DNA of 64,000 bases from Thermococcus henrietii (GCF_900198835.1 NZ_LT900021.1:1984001-2048000), one strand, 5' to 3'; positions 7,729 to 17,445 are shown, counted from the stretch's first letter. Program-made: numbers and translations. Notes: a model not told the origin generated them from the letters alone.

Positions 7729-8927
7729 ACCACCACCTCTGTCCGGAGGAGGGGGAGCGATATGGAAAATCCCTCGTCGAACCATGCCCTCGTTAGCTCC
7801 CTCCCGATGCCCGTGGCGTTTTTGAGAAGCCCCCAGACGTTCCCCCTGAGCCCAAGGCGTGAGAAACCAACAACCTCGCCCCGCTCGACGACGAGAGCCG
7901 GCGTTACGACGACCGAGAAGTCGCCGGTGGCGCGGTCAATGGCGTTCGCGCCCCGGAGGCCGAGGGCAATAAAGCCCCTATCAATTTCCGAAATCAGCCC
8001 TTCCAGTGTCTTGTTTCCCGGTACAATGGTTAAGTTATGTGAACCGGCGATGATTCTCTCCTCGATTCTTATCCCGTCCCCAGTGCTCTCCCTACCAGCC
8101 TTCCATGCGCTGTGGCTGTCCCAGAGCAGACCCCTGACGATGCCATTCCCAATCAGGACGTTCTTCCTCGCCCTAACCCCCTCGTCGTCCGCCCTCACGT
8201 AGCGGAGGGAATTTTCATTGAGCGGGTCGTCGAGGAGCGTGACGAGCGGCGAGGCGATTGCTTCCCCCGGCTTTGCTGCCGTGCCTCCTTTCACCTCAAC
8301 GCTCCCGCAGAACTTCCGGAGGGCCGCGGGAAGGAGGAGGTCTGAGAGGGGCGACGGTGCTACGATGGCCTCCATTCTCCCCTCTGGAGGCTTGACGGCC
8401 CCGAGACCTTCGACGAGGTTGAGGTACGGGTTGAGGAGTTCTTCAAGCTCCATTCGTTTGGAAGAGCCCGCATAGACCTGAAACGGAGCCTTCCCTCCAA
8501 TTTCAAGCTCGGCCATCATGAAGGAGTATGAACCTTCAACGTCCGCCCCCGCGGTGCTCTCGACCGAGAAGCGCCTCGTTATAAGCTCAACCGTCCCGGA
8601 GAGCGAGAACCCCCGCTTTTCCAGTTCACCGGCCAGCGCGGAGAGCTCGCAGGCGAGGTCTTCTACATCTACCTCAAACGTCCTGTCCCAGCGAGCCCTG
8701 CAACCGGCCGGGAGGTGGTAGTCCTCCTCCTTTGAAAAGCGGAGCGTCTCGCGGGCGAGCCTCAAAGCCTCCCCCTCATCTTTACCTTCGGCGAGCGCCG
8801 AACCCACCTTCCCGTTCTCGATGAGCCTCACCGCTGTGAACTCCCTAACGCGGGCGAAGGGCTTGAGGCTCCCCTCGAGGGAAACGCCGGTCCGCTCCCC
8901 CCTCAGGCGGTAAACCTCGCGCTCCAT
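7725..8927 (-). CDS. tldE: TldE/PmbA-type metalloprotease subunit
   Basis: This 400-residue protein belongs to the TldD/PmbA family but lacks the HExxH zinc motif, which marks it as the non-catalytic TldE partner. In characterised systems TldD and TldE form a complex that degrades or trims peptides entering its cavity. Family-typical stretches include VRGLLWDSHSAWKAG and SHNLTIVPGNKTLEGLI. It starts one base after the tldD stop. In archaea the physiological substrate is unknown. Confidence 0.9.
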   Translation of the reverse strand: MEREVYRLRGERTGVSLEGSLKPFARVREFTAVRLIENGKVGSALAEGKDEGEALRLARETLRFSKEEDYHLPAGCRARWDRTFEVDVEDLACELSALAGELEKRGFSLSGTVELITRRFSVESTAGADVEGSYSFMMAELEIGGKAPFQVYAGSSKRMELEELLNPYLNLVEGLGAVKPPEGRMEAIVAPSPLSDLLLPAALRKFCGSVEVKGGTAAKPGEAIASPLVTLLDDPLNENSLRYVRADDEGVRARKNVLIGNGIVRGLLWDSHSAWKAGRESTGDGIRIEERIIAGSHNLTIVPGNKTLEGLISEIDRGFIALGLRGANAIDRATGDFSVVVTPALVVERGEVVGFSRLGLRGNVWGLLKNATGIGRELTRAWFDEGFSISLPLLRTEVVV

Positions 8928-10265
8928 TCACACCACCCGGATTCCCTTTTCGAAGAGGACGTGAGGTCCTCCCATGCTCACCCTCACCACCTGACCCTTT
9001 CCGCAGTAGCAGTTCTCAAAGTCGAGTTCCCTTCCAAGCCCCCTGATTCCGGGGAGCGCGTCGAGGGCTTTCCCGCTCGCCGTCGCGCCGAAGATTGGCT
9101 CGGCTATCTCACCGTCCCTGATGACGTAGCCCTCCAAAATTCCAACGGTAAACGAGGAGTCGAGGCCGGTCTGTCCCGGACCGGCGCTCACGAGGTAGTA
9201 GCCAAGCTTGATTTCCTCGAGCAGTTCCTCAAACGTCCAGTCCCCGGGTTCAAAGTAGGTGTTCCTCATCCTCACCATCGGCTCGAAGGCGTAGCTCTCG
9301 GCCCTCGCGTGGCCGTTCGGTTCGATGCCGAGCAGAAAAGCCCGCTCCCTGTCCACGAGGGGCTCGTTGAAAACTCCATCCTTCAGGATTTCGACCTTCC
9401 TAACTGGAACGCCCTCGTCGTCGTAGAGGTCGTTTCCGTGGCCGTCTTCAACGTTTCCGTCGCTCAAGCCCACGAACTCCGGTGCAATCCTCTCGCCGAG
9501 CTTATCAGCTAAAGGCGTGTTCGGCAGTTCGTCCGCCTCTGCGAGGTGTCCCAAAGCCTCGTGGGCAATCATCCCAGCGAAGCGCGGCGAGAGGAGAACC
9601 GGGACGTCTCCCAGCTTTGGCCTTCCTCCGCGGAGGAAGCAGTCCATCTGACCGCGGATTTCAGTGAGGATTTTCTCCGTCATGGCATCAACGGCCTCGA
9701 AGCCCCTCTCGATTGAGCCGGTTAGGCTGAAGAGCTCTGCACTTCGTCCGTTTGAGGAGGCCGTTAAATAGGTTATGAAGGAGATTCCCGCCAGCTCCCA
9801 CTCGATTTCGGTCCCTTCGCTCGTGATTAGCCTTTTGACGCCTGAGAAGTCGGAGTACCTGACGACCTTCCTCTGCGCCCCTGGAAGCCCGTTGAGGAGC
9901 CCCCGGACAGCCTCAACCTTTTCCTCGAGCGGCACTTCTGGAGGCTTAACCTTCATCCTGCTTCTTACCCTGTCTCTAACTGGTTTTATCTCGGCGAGCC
10001 TAACGCCCCCTTCCCCGACCCGTGCGAGCTTCACCGCTTTTCCAACGGCCCACTCAAGGTCCTCCCTGGAGTTCACCGAGACAAAGCCCCACGAACCGTT
10101 CGCAAGAACCCTAACGCCGAAGCCTCCAATGGAGCGGGTGGAGACGGTTACCTCCTCTGAACCCGTGATTTCGGTTCTGAGGAGCCGTTCCTCCCTCACC
10201 TCAGCATACTCCGCGCCGAGGGACAGCGCGAGCTCAACTGCTCCTTCAACGTCCACCTCAAACAC
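8928..10265 (-). CDS. tldD: TldD-type zinc metalloprotease
   Basis: This 445-residue catalytic partner of TldE carries the zinc motif HEALGH in MIAHEALGHLAEAD and the C-terminal ENCYCGKGQ segment seen in many TldD proteins. A GTG at 10265 starts the frame and has no clear ribosome site. The TATA element at 10289-10298 would place the transcript start within a few bases, so the mRNA is probably leaderless. It heads a leftward cluster tldD-tldE-membrane protein-methyltransferase-nitrilase. Confidence 0.93.
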   Translation of the reverse strand: MFEVDVEGAVELALSLGAEYAEVREERLLRTEITGSEEVTVSTRSIGGFGVRVLANGSWGFVSVNSREDLEWAVGKAVKLARVGEGGVRLAEIKPVRDRVRSRMKVKPPEVPLEEKVEAVRGLLNGLPGAQRKVVRYSDFSGVKRLITSEGTEIEWELAGISFITYLTASSNGRSAELFSLTGSIERGFEAVDAMTEKILTEIRGQMDCFLRGGRPKLGDVPVLLSPRFAGMIAHEALGHLAEADELPNTPLADKLGERIAPEFVGLSDGNVEDGHGNDLYDDEGVPVRKVEILKDGVFNEPLVDRERAFLLGIEPNGHARAESYAFEPMVRMRNTYFEPGDWTFEELLEEIKLGYYLVSAGPGQTGLDSSFTVGILEGYVIRDGEIAEPIFGATASGKALDALPGIRGLGRELDFENCYCGKGQVVRVSMGGPHVLFEKGIRVV

Positions 10266-10284
10266 CTGAATTCCAAATCAAGGA

Positions 10285-10300
10285 TAATCCTTAAAAACAA
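10285..10300. promoter_or_regulatory. Shared divergent TATA element
   Basis: The near-symmetrical CCTTAAAAAC at 10289-10298 sits about 25-30 bases from both the tldD GTG (minus strand) and the methyltransferase ATG at 10327 (plus strand). One A/T-rich box could therefore serve both divergent genes, with very short leaders. Confidence 0.45.
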
Positions 10301-10326
10301 TTCGGAGTTGTAAATACGGTGGTGGC

Positions 10327-11049
10327 ATGTTCCGGAACCTCGGGATAACCTTCGAGCCGACCTACGAGGAGAAACCCTGGCTCTACGATCCGAGGAGTGA
10401 AACCGGACGGAAGAGGCTCAAACGGATGAAGGAACTCCTCAGGGACGTTCTTCCCCGGCTTGGCGGGAAGGCCCTCGACGTAGGGTGCGGCATGGGGGTT
10501 TCAACCCTCACCCTCGAGGAGCTGGGCTTTGAGGTTGTGGGAATAGACACCCAAGAGGAGCTCGTAAAGAACGCGGGAGAAATCGCCCGGGAGCTCGGCT
10601 ATAGAGCGGAGTTCAGGGTCATGGACGCTAGGAACCTCGATTTTCCAGATGAGAGCTTTGACCTCGTTGCCTTCCTCGGCAATCTCCTACCACATATGAG
10701 CATCTACGACTTTGACTCAGCCGTGGGGGAGGCCTTCCGCGTTTTGAAGCGGGGAGGGGTTTTGGTCGTCGAGTACGCCGACTGGGTCAGGCTGCTCCAC
10801 GAGAACTACCGCGAGGTGCTGGTGGAAGAGCCCTTCACCTCGTTCCACGTTCGCCTCGACACGCTCACCGGGACCGCGGAGAGACTCTTTGTAAACTTCG
10901 AGAAAGGCTACTTCTTCAGGACTAAAATCAACGTCTGGGCCCCTTGGATAGTCGAGTTCGTTCTGAGGAAGGCCGGTTTCGACGTGAGAACCCACTACAG
11001 AAGTATTTTCAGCGTTGTGACCGTCGGGACAAAGCCGGGCAACATTTAA
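10327..11049 (+). CDS. Class I SAM-dependent methyltransferase
   Basis: This 240-residue protein has motif I ALDVGCGMGVSTLTL, an acidic loop VVGIDTQEE, and FDLVAFLGNLLPHMSIYDF before the VLKRGGVLVVEYAD strand. The C-terminal third, including KINVWAPWIVEFVLRKAGF, is shared with a decayed paralogue at 16703-17388. Expression starts from the divergent promoter beside tldD. The methyl acceptor is unknown. Confidence 0.82.
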   Translation: MFRNLGITFEPTYEEKPWLYDPRSETGRKRLKRMKELLRDVLPRLGGKALDVGCGMGVSTLTLEELGFEVVGIDTQEELVKNAGEIARELGYRAEFRVMDARNLDFPDESFDLVAFLGNLLPHMSIYDFDSAVGEAFRVLKRGGVLVVEYADWVRLLHENYREVLVEEPFTSFHVRLDTLTGTAERLFVNFEKGYFFRTKINVWAPWIVEFVLRKAGFDVRTHYRSIFSVVTVGTKPGNI

Positions 11050-11086
11050 ATACTCTCAAAAGTAAAGTTAGGCTCAGGGGTGAACC

Positions 11087-12181
11087 ATGGTTCGGGGTCG
11101 AAATCCGTTTAAGCTCAGAACGCTGAGTAGGAGAGCAGAGCTCTTTGGGGAAAGCCATAAAAAAGCGTTGGAGGAACTGGAGTCCCTCATCCTTGAAGGC
11201 GAGCCCGTAGTCTTGCTAGGACCGAGGAGGGTGGGAAAGACCAGCCTCCTAAACATAGCCCTGAACGAGAACAAAAACAGAATCTGCTACCTGTACTACG
11301 ACCTCAGCCCGTTCATGGGGCAGAGAGCGGTAAACGTTTCCCAGCTCGTCGTTACGAAGTCGAACCTGCTGGCTTTCAGTGAGAAAGCAGGCTTTCGCGT
11401 AAACCTCAAAATAATCGAAGGATGGAGGGAAAGGGTAACGACATCGGAGTACTCAAGGGAGCTTCTCAACCTCCTCAGGGAACTCCACGAGCGGTGTGAC
11501 CACGGGGCGATAATCTTCGATGAAGCCCAGACCCTGGCTTTTCTCAGGGGCCTTGACTTCAGGGGGGTCTTCCAGCTCATCATGAACTCCTACGATAATA
11601 TAAGCCTCGTTTTGACCGGTTCAATGCCCGGAATCCTCTCGAACTATCTCAATCCGGAGGCGGAAGAGGCGGGATTTTCGAGGTTTTTCAACGAAATATC
11701 TGTCAGCAGGTGGGATTCCAAGACAACCGAGGAATACCTCAGGAAGCACATAGACATTGATGAGGGCGAGGTTAGAGAAGTCTCCCTGAGTCTATCGAAC
11801 GTTCCCGGTTTCGTCGCCATGTACGGCCACCTCAGATGGAGGGGACTCAGCCACTCGGAGGCCCTTTCAAGGGTGTACGAAAAGGCGGTGAGCCTCTGGA
11901 AAAGCGACGTTAGAAAGTTCCTGACGGTCTACAGCTCCCACACCTACTACTACCTCCTCCTGGCATTGGCAGTTGGGCCGCCCATAGGGTTGAGGTACTC
12001 CGAGCTTATGGAAAGCGCGTTTGAAGTTGCCCAAAAAATGGGGGGCTCTTTCAGTGAATCGAGCTTTAAAAGGGCCCTGAGGCGCCTGAGGGACGCTGGC
12101 TTCATTGAAGAGACCGAAACGGGGAGGTATTTAATTCCCGAGCCCCCACTCAGAGAAGCCCTCAGGAGGCTGAGGTTATGA
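11087..12181 (+). CDS. Archaeal AAA-type ATPase with C-terminal winged helix
   Basis: This 364-residue protein matches the ATPases expanded in Thermococcales: Walker A GPRRVGKTSL (residues about 45-54), Walker B AIIFDEAQTL, a sensor-like LVLTGSMPG, and a C-terminal winged-helix region (residues about 290-360) ending in FIEETETGRYLIPEPPL. A TATA element ATTTAAATAC at 11044-11053 and GGGGTGAACC before the ATG support the start. It overlaps the next gene by four bases. Family function is poorly known. Confidence 0.85.
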   Translation: MVRGRNPFKLRTLSRRAELFGESHKKALEELESLILEGEPVVLLGPRRVGKTSLLNIALNENKNRICYLYYDLSPFMGQRAVNVSQLVVTKSNLLAFSEKAGFRVNLKIIEGWRERVTTSEYSRELLNLLRELHERCDHGAIIFDEAQTLAFLRGLDFRGVFQLIMNSYDNISLVLTGSMPGILSNYLNPEAEEAGFSRFFNEISVSRWDSKTTEEYLRKHIDIDEGEVREVSLSLSNVPGFVAMYGHLRWRGLSHSEALSRVYEKAVSLWKSDVRKFLTVYSSHTYYYLLLALAVGPPIGLRYSELMESAFEVAQKMGGSFSESSFKRALRRLRDAGFIEETETGRYLIPEPPLREALRRLRL

Positions 12182-13101
12182 GAACATACTCCTTCGGCAC
12201 CGAAACAGTCCCCGTCGCCCTCGCCGGCGACCTGCTCGTTGGAATCGTCCACGACGGGAAAAACTACCGGATAATGCTCGCAAGGCTCGACGGGGTAGAG
12301 ATAGTTGAGACTCGCTTTTTGGCTGGAGAGAACGACTGGGAGGGCCACAGCGGGGTTAAGCTCGACGACGGCTACCTCATCGGTGGGGCGGTTGAGGGAA
12401 TTGCAACGCCCGATGGCGGCGAGGGCTGGAAGGCATACCTCGCTAAGCTTGATGGGAACTTAAACGTTCTATGGGAGCTGAAGCTCGACGTTAGAAGCAA
12501 CGGGGCCGTTCACTCAATCCTGCCCGCGGGGGAGGGAATCATCATAGCGGACGAAACCGGGAGGCCGGGAAACAGGGGCTTCTTCATGGGAAAGGTCTCC
12601 CCGAAAGGCGAGCTCCTCTGGCTGAAGGATTTTGGGAGCTGGGACGACGTCCTCTTCACGGCCCTTCTTCCATCGGGGAACGGTCTAAAACTCATCGGGA
12701 GCGTCAAAGAGGGACGCTGGGAGGTCAGAGCCTTTGACTTCGATGAAAACGGCGAGCTTCGCTGGGAGGAAGCCCTCGCGGAGGGGATAGCGCTGACGGC
12801 CTGCTCCTGGAACGGAGAGCTCGTCCTGGCCGGCTACCGCGGGGAGAACTTCTGGCTCAGGATCGGTGAAAGAGACGTTGAGCTCGGGAAGGGTAGCGCG
12901 ACCTCGCTTCTGCCCCTCAAAAATAAGCTCCTCGTTGGCGGCGAGCTCGAAGGGAACGCGGTCGTCGTTGAAATCGTCGAGGGGAAAGAACCGAAGGTTC
13001 AGAAGCTCTGGAGGAACGGCTGGGTCGAGGTTTTGGGTGAGGGAATTGCAGCGGGCGTTACAAGGGAGTGGAAAATGGTCATCACCCGCCTTTCCCCTTG
13101 A
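12178..13101 (+). CDS. Beta-propeller-like protein, unknown function
   Basis: This 307-residue protein has no signal peptide. It is built from repeated short strands of the type AYLAKLDGNLNVLWELKL, GKVSPKGELLWLKDF and RAFDFDENGELRWEEAL, spaced like blades of a PQQ/WD-type propeller. Such folds usually bind other proteins. Its ATG overlaps the stop of the AAA ATPase gene, so the two are probably translated together and may work together. The 3' end overlaps the convergent CPBP gene by 20 bases. Confidence 0.65.
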   Translation: MRTYSFGTETVPVALAGDLLVGIVHDGKNYRIMLARLDGVEIVETRFLAGENDWEGHSGVKLDDGYLIGGAVEGIATPDGGEGWKAYLAKLDGNLNVLWELKLDVRSNGAVHSILPAGEGIIIADETGRPGNRGFFMGKVSPKGELLWLKDFGSWDDVLFTALLPSGNGLKLIGSVKEGRWEVRAFDFDENGELRWEEALAEGIALTACSWNGELVLAGYRGENFWLRIGERDVELGKGSATSLLPLKNKLLVGGELEGNAVVVEIVEGKEPKVQKLWRNGWVEVLGEGIAAGVTREWKMVITRLSP

Positions 13102-13921
13102 GGGCTATTATCCCGGCGTAGACGACGCCCAGCATGGCGAAGCCGAGTATAACACCCCACAGGAGGCTCGAGAGCGAGAAGACATCGCGGAGGTACGAGA
13201 TAAGCCCCGAGGTCACCTCCCAGAAGACCAGCGGAGAGAGGAGGGAAAGCGGTACAGCTACCGCGATGATCCTTCTCGCCCTCTCATACTTGATGTAGAG
13301 CTCAGGAAGCAGGTTGTCAAGCCAGTGGACGGCCATTACGACGAGCAAACTTTTCGTGTAAATGTAGCCGAGGCCGAAAACGAGTCCTCCAAGGGTCGCC
13401 GAAAGTAGCTTTCTCCAGCTCCAGGTGGAGTGGGAGAACCTGTGGCTCAGCCCGAAGAAAACCGAAATCGCAACCAGCCCGGCGAAGGGATTCCAGAGCG
13501 AGAGCAGGCCGAGGAAAACGTAGCGGAAGCTGAGCTCCTCTGGAAGGGCGGAGCTTATCACCTGAAGGAAGGCGAGCTTAGGGAGGCTTGAGTTTTCGAT
13601 GAACTCGACCACCTTCCTGTCTTCTTCCGTCTCCGGGTTGAGGAAGCGCCCCAACTCATCAATCGACGGCAGAAAGCTGAGGACTGAAAGGGCGAACAGC
13701 ACGAGGAAGGCCTTAACGGGGAAGTCCCAGCGGACGAAGTAAACCGCGGGACAGAGAAGCGTCACAAGAACCGCGAGGAGAACCTCGGCAGCGGAAACAA
13801 CGCCCCAGTAGGCCACTATCTCGTCCGTCCATCTGCTGAGGCTTTTCACCAGAGGGCTTAGGTAAAGCCCCTTGGAGAGCCAGAGGAGGAAGGCCAAGGC
13901 GAAGACCGCGAGCGGGTTCAT
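13082..13921 (-). CDS. CPBP family intramembrane metalloprotease
   Basis: This membrane protein of about 279 residues has several hydrophobic helices and the three CPBP motifs: EExxxR in LPEELSFRYVF, FxxxH in FFGLSHRF and HxxxN in HWLDNLL. These residues bind zinc in the bilayer in Rce1-like proteases. The ATG at 13921 is preferred over one eight codons upstream because GTGGTG precedes it and the TATA element at 13954-13961 would place the transcript start between the two. The substrate is unknown. Confidence 0.85.
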   Translation of the reverse strand: MNPLAVFALAFLLWLSKGLYLSPLVKSLSRWTDEIVAYWGVVSAAEVLLAVLVTLLCPAVYFVRWDFPVKAFLVLFALSVLSFLPSIDELGRFLNPETEEDRKVVEFIENSSLPKLAFLQVISSALPEELSFRYVFLGLLSLWNPFAGLVAISVFFGLSHRFSHSTWSWRKLLSATLGGLVFGLGYIYTKSLLVVMAVHWLDNLLPELYIKYERARRIIAVAVPLSLLSPLVFWEVTSGLISYLRDVFSLSSLLWGVILGFAMLGVVYAGIIALKGKGG

Positions 13922-13991
13922 CGGCACCACTGAAACCAACGTCATGGAAAACGCTTAAAACTCTTTCGCGTTGTAATAATTGGGGATTTTC

Positions 13992-14527
13992 ATGCGACCG
14001 GTAATCGTGAAGGGGGAGAGAGTGTCCCTTGCAGTTATCCTCAAAGAAGACCTTAGGAAAAGCTGGGAATGGTACAACGAGAGAAGCACGGTCAGGAACT
14101 TCTTTAACTCTGCTTACTTCACGCTCCCGGAGGAAGAGGAGGAATTCTATGAAGAGCTGAAGAAGAACAAGGAAAGGCGCCTGCATTTGCCGTCATCAAA
14201 AACGATGGAACCCTCATAGGCATCGCGGGCTTCAACTGGGTCAACTGGAGCGCGAGGTGGGGCGAGCTGTTCTACTACCTCGCACCGGAGGAGAGGGGAA
14301 AGGGTTATGGAACGGAAGTCGTGAGGCTCCTATGCGAATACGCCTTCAGGCACCTAAACCTGCGTAAGGTCTGGGCGAAGGTTCACAGCGACAACATTCC
14401 TTCAATCCGCGTTCTCGAGAAGAACGGCTTCTCATTGAGCGGACGGTTCCGGGAGCACGTCTGGAGCGACGAGAGGTACTTAGACGAGCTGATTTACGAG
14501 AAGTTCAGGAGGGATGAAAATGATTGA
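13992..14527 (+). pseudogene. RimJ/RimL-type GNAT acetyltransferase, broken by one-base frameshift
   Basis: The first part (from MRPVIVKGERVSLAVILKEDL) and the last part (LLCEYAFRHLNLRKVWAKV, SIRVLEKNGFSLSGRFREH) lie in different frames. Inserting one G in the GG at 14174-14175 gives KERAPAFAVIKNDGTLIGIAGFNW and APEERGKGYGTEVV, the acetyl-CoA-binding region, joining both parts into one GNAT of about 178 residues. So the gene carries a one-base deletion or a sequencing error at a short G-run. Its stop overlaps the next gene's start. Confidence 0.8.
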
Positions 14528-15665
14528 GCACTTGGAACTCCATCTAAACCTCGACTTCAAAAAGGGAGCGCTGGAAGGAAAGGCAACGTTAAAGCTGGCC
14601 GGAAAAGCGGGAATCTTCCTCCTCAACAGAGGCCTGAAAGTGGACTCCGCGAGCGTCCCGTTTTCATGGCGCTTGGAGGGTCTGAGGGGCTTTGAGGCTT
14701 TTGAGGTCGGCGTCGTTCGGCTTGAGAATCCCCTCAAGGAAGTCAAGCTTAGCTATTCGGGAAGGCTTGAGAGCTATGAAAGCGTCCTCCCCTACCTCAA
14801 GGACTCCATAAGCCGGGAGTACACCCTACTCAGAACGGACTCGCTCTTTTATCCAATCCCGTCGGAGCCAGACTTTGAAAGCCTCATAAAGTCGGTCGTG
14901 GGCTCCGAATTTAACGCGGAAATAACGGTTGAGGGCGTTCCAGAAGGGCTGGTAGTGGCGTTTGGCGGAGAAATTGGGGGAAACCGACTGAGAATCGATG
15001 GCACAAACAGGCTCGACATTGCGGTGGCACCTTTTAAGGTCATTGAAAAGGGCCCCTTCAGGCTCTTCGTTCTGGGCGAGGAAGGAATCGGCAGAACCCT
15101 CGAACTGCTTGAGAAGGCATACTGGTTTTATTCGTCCATCTTGGGACGCAGGACGAATAAGTTCACCGTCATCGAGACGCCAGAGAACTACGGCGGGCAG
15201 GCCGGGAAGGGCTATGCGCTCGTCTCCGGAAGCTCGCTCAGGGCTGAGATACCCGCAAACCTCTACCACGAGCTCGCCCACCTCTGGAACCCGAGGGCAA
15301 CACCCGAGGCGCACCTGAGCAGGTTCTTCGACGAGGCCTTCGCCAACTATCTAACGGCGCTTGCTATTGGGGAGATACACGGCGAGGAAGCGTTCAACCG
15401 CTTCATCGAGGGCCTGAGAAGGGACTACGAGGCCATCGTCGGGCGCTTTCCGGAGGCGGAGAAGCTCAGACCGTCGGAGTGGGGAAGGCTCGGCCTATGG
15501 GAGCTATCGTACACGAAAGGGGCCTTAATCCTTTACGACCTTCACCTGCTAATGGAGGATTCCTTCTACGACGTCCTGAGGGAGATTGTAGAGAAGGAAA
15601 GCGTAGATTTCGAGAGGTTCAGAGAAATAATCAAGGACGTATCAGGGATTGAAATCAATGTGTAG
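14520..15665 (+). CDS. Gluzincin (M1-like) zinc aminopeptidase
   Basis: This protein of about 381 residues has HELAHLW, followed 18 residues later by the third zinc ligand in FFDEAFANYL. It is therefore a gluzincin peptidase related to family M1 but much shorter. The N-terminal half (residues 1-180) is strand-rich, like the M1 beta domain. The M1 exopeptidase GAMEN motif is replaced by a sequence such as ENYGGQAGKGYALV. The ATG at 14520 follows AGGAGGG by five bases; another ATG lies two codons upstream. Confidence 0.82.
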   Translation: MIEHLELHLNLDFKKGALEGKATLKLAGKAGIFLLNRGLKVDSASVPFSWRLEGLRGFEAFEVGVVRLENPLKEVKLSYSGRLESYESVLPYLKDSISREYTLLRTDSLFYPIPSEPDFESLIKSVVGSEFNAEITVEGVPEGLVVAFGGEIGGNRLRIDGTNRLDIAVAPFKVIEKGPFRLFVLGEEGIGRTLELLEKAYWFYSSILGRRTNKFTVIETPENYGGQAGKGYALVSGSSLRAEIPANLYHELAHLWNPRATPEAHLSRFFDEAFANYLTALAIGEIHGEEAFNRFIEGLRRDYEAIVGRFPEAEKLRPSEWGRLGLWELSYTKGALILYDLHLLMEDSFYDVLREIVEKESVDFERFREIIKDVSGIEINV

Positions 15666-16054
15666 CTCCCAAAAAGCTTCCACGAGTGCTGGTCCCAAAT
15701 GAAAAAGACGTGTAAGGCACGGGGGTAAGTGTAGTCTATTTGGCTTTTATTTATTTGGTTTAATATGTACCCTTATTTATTATTTTAAAGAGAGTTAAAG
15801 GAAGATATAATAATTCCGTAGGTTTTAGAGGAGCTTGTAAGAGTGACTCCGTCTTGTTTGGAATACTATTTTTTATAAAGACAAAAAAAGTTTAAGAGGA
15901 TAAAATATTTAAAATTTCTATGCACAAGCTGTTAAGATGAGCTATCTTCAAATCTCCGACCACACCTTTGAACCAATGTCCTCCCTGTCCTGAAAGGAGG
16001 GAGTATCCAAAAAAAGGAAAAACAAGACGTGATAGTAAGAGGAGATGATGGATA
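15666..16054. other. Gene-free A/T-rich boundary of the 15.7-17.4 kb island
   Basis: Composition falls sharply after the peptidase stop. There are T-runs that could end transcription (GGCTTTTATTTATTTGG near 15741, CTATTTTTTATAAAG near 15867), a TATA-like AAAATATTTAAAAT near 15902, and a weak hairpin with CTCCC/GGGAG arms around 15980-16003. No protein fragment was recognised. The region probably contains the promoter of the TPR gene. Confidence 0.4.
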
Positions 16055-16702
16055 ATGAACAAGGCTGATAGTATTTTAAAACGTATTGAAAACATCTTGT
16101 GGTCTATTGAAGTCAAGGGAGACTTTTTGAAAGCAAGAGAAAAATACATGGAAGTGCTTGGGGAAATAAAAGAGCTCCCAGAAAGTGAAGAGAAATTTAA
16201 GCTTATGTCATTTTGTATGATGCGAATTGCGAATGTGGAAAATGCATTGGGAAACATTGAGGATGCAGAAGAGTTTGCAAGAGAGGCACTTAAATATGCT
16301 ACTAAGTCCGGAGAAAAAGTAAGTCAGGGACGAGTATTACTTGTTCTTAGTTCAATCCTCAATACAAAGCAGAAATTTGAAGAAGCCCTAACTTATGTCC
16401 AAAAAGCCAAACTTCTATTCAAAGAATCATATAAGGAGGTGCCGGAATTCGATGCTATACAAGGTTACGGATGGGCGCTTCTTCTGGAAGGGAGTATTCT
16501 TTTGAATATGGGGAAAATCCAAAAAGCGGAAGGCGCGGCAAAAGAAGCTTTGAAAGTTCTAGAAGGCATTAACAATATCCCCGGGATTATTAATGCATAT
16601 GAAGTTCTCGCTAGGGTATATGATAGGGCAGGTAGGCTAGAAGAAAAACGAAGAACTGAAGAAGAAATCAAGAGGCTGAAAGAAAATCTGGATGGGGGCT
16701 AA
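16055..16702 (+). CDS. TPR-repeat protein in an A/T-rich island
   Basis: This 215-residue helical protein has about three to four tetratricopeptide-like helix pairs, for example ARIANVENALGNIEDAEEFAREALKYA-type spacing around residues 68-95, QKFEEALTYVQKAKLLF near 110 and GKIQKAEGAAKEALKVL near 150. It ends in a charged helix. Such repeats mediate protein contacts. Codon use is far more A/T-rich than in neighbours, suggesting recent acquisition. The following gene starts directly at its stop (TAAATG). Confidence 0.7.
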   Translation: MNKADSILKRIENILWSIEVKGDFLKAREKYMEVLGEIKELPESEEKFKLMSFCMMRIANVENALGNIEDAEEFAREALKYATKSGEKVSQGRVLLVLSSILNTKQKFEEALTYVQKAKLLFKESYKEVPEFDAIQGYGWALLLEGSILLNMGKIQKAEGAAKEALKVLEGINNIPGIINAYEVLARVYDRAGRLEEKRRTEEEIKRLKENLDGG

Positions 16703-17388
16703 ATGTTTAGATATCTTAGGGAAGGTACTGATATGTACTACAAGGCCCTTCCTAATACATAGGATGCAACTACTGAAATTGGAGAGAAGAGGATTATAAA
16801 GCCAAAAAGAAGTCTTAAGGGATATTTGCCTATAAAAAGAGAAAAAGCTCCGGATGTTGGCTGTGGCACAGGAATTTCGACGTTTGCCTTAGAGGGACTC
16901 GGCTTTGATATTGTTGGAATAGATATTAGAGAAGAGACAATTCAAAAAGCCAAGGAAATTGCAAAGAGAAGAAGATCAAAGGCGAAGTTTTACTTTATGG
17001 ATGCCAAAATATTGGAATTTGAGCATGAAAGTTTTGATCTTGTAGCTTTATTGGTTCTCCCCTGCCACATTTTAGTGTTTATGAGTTTGACGAAATAATT
17101 AAGGAAGCCTACCGAGCGAGTCTTAAAGCCAGAGGAGTGCTTGTAGTTGAATACGCAGATACGGTAAAAGGACTTTATAACTGGCACAGAGATGTTTTTG
17201 TAGAGGGTTCGCTGATCTCTATTCACAAGAGCTTTAAGTTTATTGAAAGTTTGGAAGAAAGGTTTTTCGTAGATTTGGACAACGGGACAACTTTTAGTGT
17301 CAAGTTTTACATCTGGTCTCCGTGGATTGTGGAGTTTACTTTAAGAAAAGCTGGCTTTAAAGTGGAGAGTCATTACATAATTACATAA
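16703..17388 (+). pseudogene. Decayed SAM methyltransferase, paralogue of the gene at 10327
   Basis: Starting MFRYLREGTDMYYKALPNT and stopping at once, the sequence then matches the intact paralogue in pieces: PDVGCGTGISTFALEGLGFDIVGID, AKFYFMDAKILEFEHESFDLVAL, then after a frame change near 17051 SPLPHFSVYEFDEIIKEAYR, and finally GVLVVEYADTVKG and FYIWSPWIVEFTLRKAGFKVESHY. One defect is a CGAGCGAG duplication where a single CGAG is expected, near 17111-17118. Several independent lesions mean this is a true pseudogene rather than a sequencing error. It is A/T-rich, like the adjoining TPR gene. Confidence 0.85.
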
Positions 17389-17445
17389 GTGAGAGGATGG
17401 TTGTAACAGCGGGGATAAAATCGTAATTTAGATGGGGGGTATGGC

